Shown here: positions 59,701 through 64,000 of the stretch, piece after piece
How the letters are laid out: every line of letters begins with the position of its first letter
How positions within the stretch are numbered: position 1 is the stretch's first letter
Source: Latrodectus hesperus
Taxonomy: Eukaryota > Arthropoda > Arachnida > Araneae > Theridiidae
Direction: 5' to 3'
DNA: 64,000 nt
Assembly (NCBI GenBank): GCA_037975125.1
Contig: JAJQOW010000014.1
Location: 5,864,785-5,928,784 of the forward strand
Notes under the pieces: generated by a model
Seen by the model: the letters and a program-made list of their open reading frames with translations, nothing else
What the model was told of the DNA's origin: nothing
Databases searched by the model: none
Translations under genes and position numbers: made by a program

Positions 59701-62700
59701 TAGCTTAGTCAAAAGGAATTCATTAATTTAGTCTGCTTATTGATCATTCACATATTTTCTTATATTTCATTGAGTCTCGTAAGCTTTTATTAGATATATA
59801 GAAAACAATTTTCTTCAAAAAATATCAAATTGTTTTTTTCGAAGAGAAAAATATCAAAATAATTTCTATAGAAGTAAACATAAAGTAACTAAATAAAAAT
59901 TAATTCTATAGTCTGCAAATAAATATTCAACAGTCTGCAAATTATTTCTTAGCACAAAGAAGCTTTCTAAAATTCTATATCATATATGAAGCATGGAAGA
60001 AATAAGTTCTGATTAAATACACGAAAATATCTAGTATTGTACTTGAGACAAATGATATTTTTACGAATTTAGAGATTATGCAATTTTATAACCATAGAAA
60101 AATAACTAACATTAATATGTTTGCATTACTTTAGTAACATATGTAACAACAACAACATTATGTCTGAAAATTGTTTCCTCTATGAAATATATTCTCAAAG
60201 TATTACTATCAGGTGATCATTGATTTCTTGAAAAATAAATAAGTGAATTGGAAAATACAATTAATTGACAGTTAATGAACAATTTATTATAAAATCTATT
60301 TTAAAAATTCAATGGTGCTCTTATCAAAACAACAATCGCCTAATATATAAATGAATTCTTAGTTTATCTAATTCAGTTATTATTTTCATTTCAGGCTAAA
60401 ACTTTATACATAATTTCATATTGCATGCATATTTTTATACAGTGACATAATTAAAAAATTATAGTTTTGAGAAAATTGATGATAATAGCTTGCAAAATGT
60501 TGCATTTCAGTCTAAGAAAGGTGGCGAGAGTTTACTTTGGAATAGAGGATTTAAAATTAAATAGGTATATTTTTGTTGTTTGATAAAGGATTTTTAAGCA
60601 GGTCTTACTTTGTTATTTAGCTTTGTCAGTTTAGAAACACATACGATAAGTGTGATCAACACACGAATATTTACAAGTCACATCTTTATATAGCATAAAG
60701 TTTAAATTGAAAACTTGGTATTAGTAGCACTGCTTGATTCTTGTTCAAATTTTAATCCATTACTTCTTAAGGTATATCAATATGTTAGCACTAATAGTAA
60801 ATTGCACATTGTGTAAAGTTAAATATTTAAAAAGTAAAATGAATATAGTACTTTATAAAAGTAGTAGAAAAACATGCGAAGTAGAGTCTCGAACAGCCAT
60901 AGACCGCTATAATAAAAGTAAAATCTTGCTGTTGTACAAGAACTCGCTTTGGTGGGAAAAACATTATATTCTCATTTCGTAAAAGTAAGCAGTAATGTTT
61001 GAGAATATCATGTTACCTTCTGAAGCATTTTTTAATCAATATAAATATGTAAAATTTTAATTTTGATGGCAAGTATCAATTAAAAGATGAAAAAAATAAA
61101 TTTGACTGGAGTTGTAAAAGATTGACTGGTAAAACAGAATAGATAAAATTCGCTAATTTATTAAAAGATAAAATTGACTGAATTTGATAGCTAGTGAGCA
61201 ATTGAATGTTTTCAAAACCTAACAAAGATTCACTAAAGTTCCTATGTATGAAATCAGTTAAATACCGTTATCTTCTCGGTCTTTATAAATATGAAATTTA
61301 TGCGTGAAAGTTTGCTTCAAACCATGTTAGAATCACAACTTTTCTTAATTAAAGAGAATTCCGTAAACAGCATTTATAAAGTTCACCAAATATGTATAAG
61401 AGTCCGAAGGCTCTGCCTATTGATTAACTCTTCTATCTTTATTTCCTGAAAAATGAACAATTTTTGTAATTGCTTATAGTTAATTAATGTCTTTATTTCC
61501 TTCGAATGAGGAATTTTTGCGACTGTTTACGATTAGTATAAAATGGACCTTTTTTGAATGTTTCTTTTTACTCTGAAGCGATATTTGTTTAGTTTTGCAT
61601 GATTGCAATTTTTTAGGATGTTTAATAAACATATTCCATTATTTATTTCCTTAGAGGAAAATGGCGCTATTTATTTAAATGGCTTTTTTTATATTGATAA
61701 TATTCATTTTAATAGAATAAAAGTATTTAAGCAAATCATAATTTAAAAATATAATTATTTCTAGTTCCGTAAATGAATGTTTTCAACCAAATATTATTAT
61801 TTTAATGAAATTGAGAATTCATAAAAAAATATAACATTAACCAAAATATTTTTTACGTAATGATTTTCCGCAAAATGTATAGTTCAAAAGAAAATGCTTT
61901 TGCAAAATATAAAATATATGAATTGCTAACTGATTTTAAAAATGTGTTCATGAGAAACTAAAGCCTGAAAATATTTTCTTTAATTATTGATTTTATGAAA
62001 GTAAGTGTGGAATTTTTTATGGGTGGATAATGTTATCATTCTAAATATTTGACTTACATAAAAAGAAAAGTAAATAAATTTGTCAAATGAGTATAAAAAT
62101 TTTTGTATATGTCTTCTGAAAATTTGCAAACATGTTAGTTTAATTACTTATTCTTTTATGTATCCAAATATATTTAATTATATCATCGAAATATGGTACA
62201 AGTTAATTTTAGAATTCTCCTGGTCGTTTCGTAGTAAGTTATTGTACTCTGTTTTGTGCTAGAATGTATAAAAAATAGTTCAAGAAGTAACAAAAACAAC
62301 CATTACGTTTGATGTTGGAGCTTTTAAAATATTATGAAAATTACAATGAAAAAAAAAACGATAATTATCTTCTCAATACAGACATTGTTATTACATTTTT
62401 AAATCAGGGTTTTTTTGTACCGTTGGAGGATACATAAATCCAATTAAATAATTCAATCAAGTAAAAATGAAGTTAGAAAAGTTCACAATTATATTCCATA
62501 ATAAAAGAACAAGAAGTTTTAGTCGTAATCATGGAAACCGATAAGCAAGTTGGCAAGGTCACATAGAATTTTTTTTAGGTAAATATATAGTATTCGATTT
62601 GAAAAATCGAAATACAAAAAAAAAGCTCCATTATCATATCTGCAAAATTCATCTTGTGATAATTGTGCTTAGTTCCATGTAAGTTAGTTACACATCATTT

Positions 62701-63510
62701 ACTGGACATTGGCTTTCACACTCCAGGTTTGATGAACTTGCAGGTGAAAAGGATTAAAGTATGTTTTCAAAATTCTGTTCATTTTACCTCGTTCCGCACG
62801 GGGAAAAAATATATTATACTCTGAGAATTTGGAAATGTAATTAGAATATTGTCTAAATCAGAAGAGGTGATTTATTGAAAGTACAAATATGGTTTTATTA
62901 AACAAGAGTATATATTTTAAATAATTTCGTTTACCTATCTTTAGTTTACTTTCTTTTTAATGGATGGAATTTTACAATGTTTCTAGTTTTACAGCCCGAA
63001 CTAGAATTTAAAGATATTCAAAAACTGAATGTAAGTAAAATATAAACTAGTTATGCTGGTTTTAATACTTGTAAGAATATTCATAGAATTTTTGTTGGCG
63101 ATTGTTTGAACTTAAAGATGAAAATATTGGGTCAAGTATGAATTGGTGATTGTTAAAAATTAATGTAAGGACTTATTCATTTATAATCGTTACTTTTTAA
63201 ATTTAGTGTTTATTATTTTTTGTTAATTTTATTTATTAACTAATTTATCACTCATGTTGCATTCAAATTATGATATCAGAGTTGAAATAAAAAATTTTTT
63301 AAAAAAACCCAATAAAGGACACCAAAAGTGAAAAATTTTCAAATCATAAATTTTTTAAACTTAATATTCACTTTGAAATTTTTATCTCAATGTGATTTCT
63401 GTTAATTGTTTTGATTTTGTTTTATGTAAAATTAATCGAAATTTCCATATGTTTATGTGTATCCGGAAATAATGTTACACCGCTATGCTTAAAATTCAAG
63501 AATATCAGTT
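56800..63510. other. AT-rich sequence without recognised features
   Basis: Nearly seven kilobases with only short open frames. A more complex patch at 58800-59320 includes a 69-codon plus-strand frame (MKFVGTFLEIILHPGCLMSI...), and another lies at 57720-57850. Neither shows splice sites, motifs or repeats that I can interpret. Confidence 0.5.
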
Positions 63511-63524
63511 TTTAAATTGAATAA

Positions 63525-63805
63525 AGCCGGCCGATGGCCGAGTGGGTAGAGTTCCTGACTCCTGATCTGTGGGTCTCGGGTACGAATCCCGGTTCGAGAA
63601 TGGATTTTACTTTCTCTCCGTGTTTCTCTGTCCTTTCTTCTGAGATGATGTTTGAAAGTGGCCCACCCTATAAACGGTTTTGTGGTGGTATGGTGTGGGT
63701 AATTCTACTTGCCTTCGTGATTTGGTTCACAGATGTCCATTTGGTAACGACATATGAGTAACAGTTTCCGGTTCAACCCTCAAGTGCCCGCCGCTATTTA
63801 GAAAT
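63525..63805 (+). mobile_element. SINE-A copy 2 with 10-bp target duplication
   Basis: Flanked by identical AATTGAATAA at 63515-63524 and 63806-63815. A box TGGCCGAGTGGGTAGAG at 63535-63551, B box GGTACGAATCC at 63579-63589. Body blocks match copy 1 at 695-968. The head resembles tRNA-Leu/Ser-type sequences (GCCGGCCGATGGCCGAGTGG). The 75-codon frame through it is not a gene. Confidence 0.95.
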
Positions 63806-64000
63806 AATTGAATAAGAAACAATATTCCTTATAAGATGTTCCTTTACATTATTATATTTGTTTTATTTTACATTATTATTATTTATTTTAGATATTATAT
63901 TAGATTTTATATTTTAGACATTAGATTATCATATTTAGATATTTTTTTGTATTCGACACACGGCTTTAAAAATATCAAGCATTTTTTATTGTCATAAAAG

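Overview
This is AT-rich eukaryotic DNA, almost certainly from an arthropod. The mix of tRNA-derived SINEs, mariner, hAT, Tigger and RTE-like remnants and long (TA)n microsatellites would fit a chelicerate such as a spider, but that is inference, since no diagnostic host gene is present. I recognise no complete host gene. The window reads as a large intron or intergenic region built from transposon debris of several ages, with a few short coding-like islands.

Layout. 0-6 kb: a TA microsatellite, one SINE-A and two SINE-B copies, and a small gene-like island near 1.6 kb. 6-11 kb: AT-rich, with one well-formed candidate exon on the minus strand (6691-6758). 11-16.3 kb: a broken mariner (11445-12014), a second TA microsatellite, an unrecognised decayed coding region, and a 5'-truncated RTE-like LINE with a perfect 15-bp target duplication (15858-16083). 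18.4-22.8 kb: a 4.4-kb element with short CACT... inverted termini and tandem CTGTAA/TTACAG subterminal repeats. It carries a decayed minus-strand gene with a promoter-like palindrome, a first exon, an inner exon interrupted by a tandem duplication, and two final exons that splice in phase and end near a poly(A) signal. This is the most unusual object here. 23.6-25.8 kb: a Tigger 3' end joined to a hAT transposase pseudogene, then a SINE-B with a 13-bp target duplication.

27-36 kb: a 695-bp non-autonomous hAT, a 174-bp TA-flanked MITE, a hAT fragment keeping its C-terminal dimerisation region, another SINE-B, and a pre-miRNA-like hairpin (31756-31823). 37-38.4 kb: a 72-bp-arm palindrome between two TA microsatellites, next to a mariner whose perfect 29-bp terminal repeats enclose a transposase with an in-frame central deletion. 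39.5-45.2 kb: a tRNA-Ser-like SINE-D, then a TA-cored cruciform directly beside an internally deleted Tc1/mariner-type element. 47.8-51.9 kb: two copies of one 0.75-kb MITE family and an unrelated 252-bp MITE. 52.5-54 kb: coding-like sequence, a tandem duplication and a GC-richer small ORF. 56.5 and 63.5 kb: SINE-C and SINE-A copies.

The functional links are among mobile elements. SINE-C shares its 3' tail with the RTE-like LINE, as expected if the LINE machinery copies it. The internally deleted mariners could only move with an enzyme supplied elsewhere. Several TA-targeting elements lie beside or inside TA microsatellites. The remaining stretches are AT-rich sequence in which I see nothing more.
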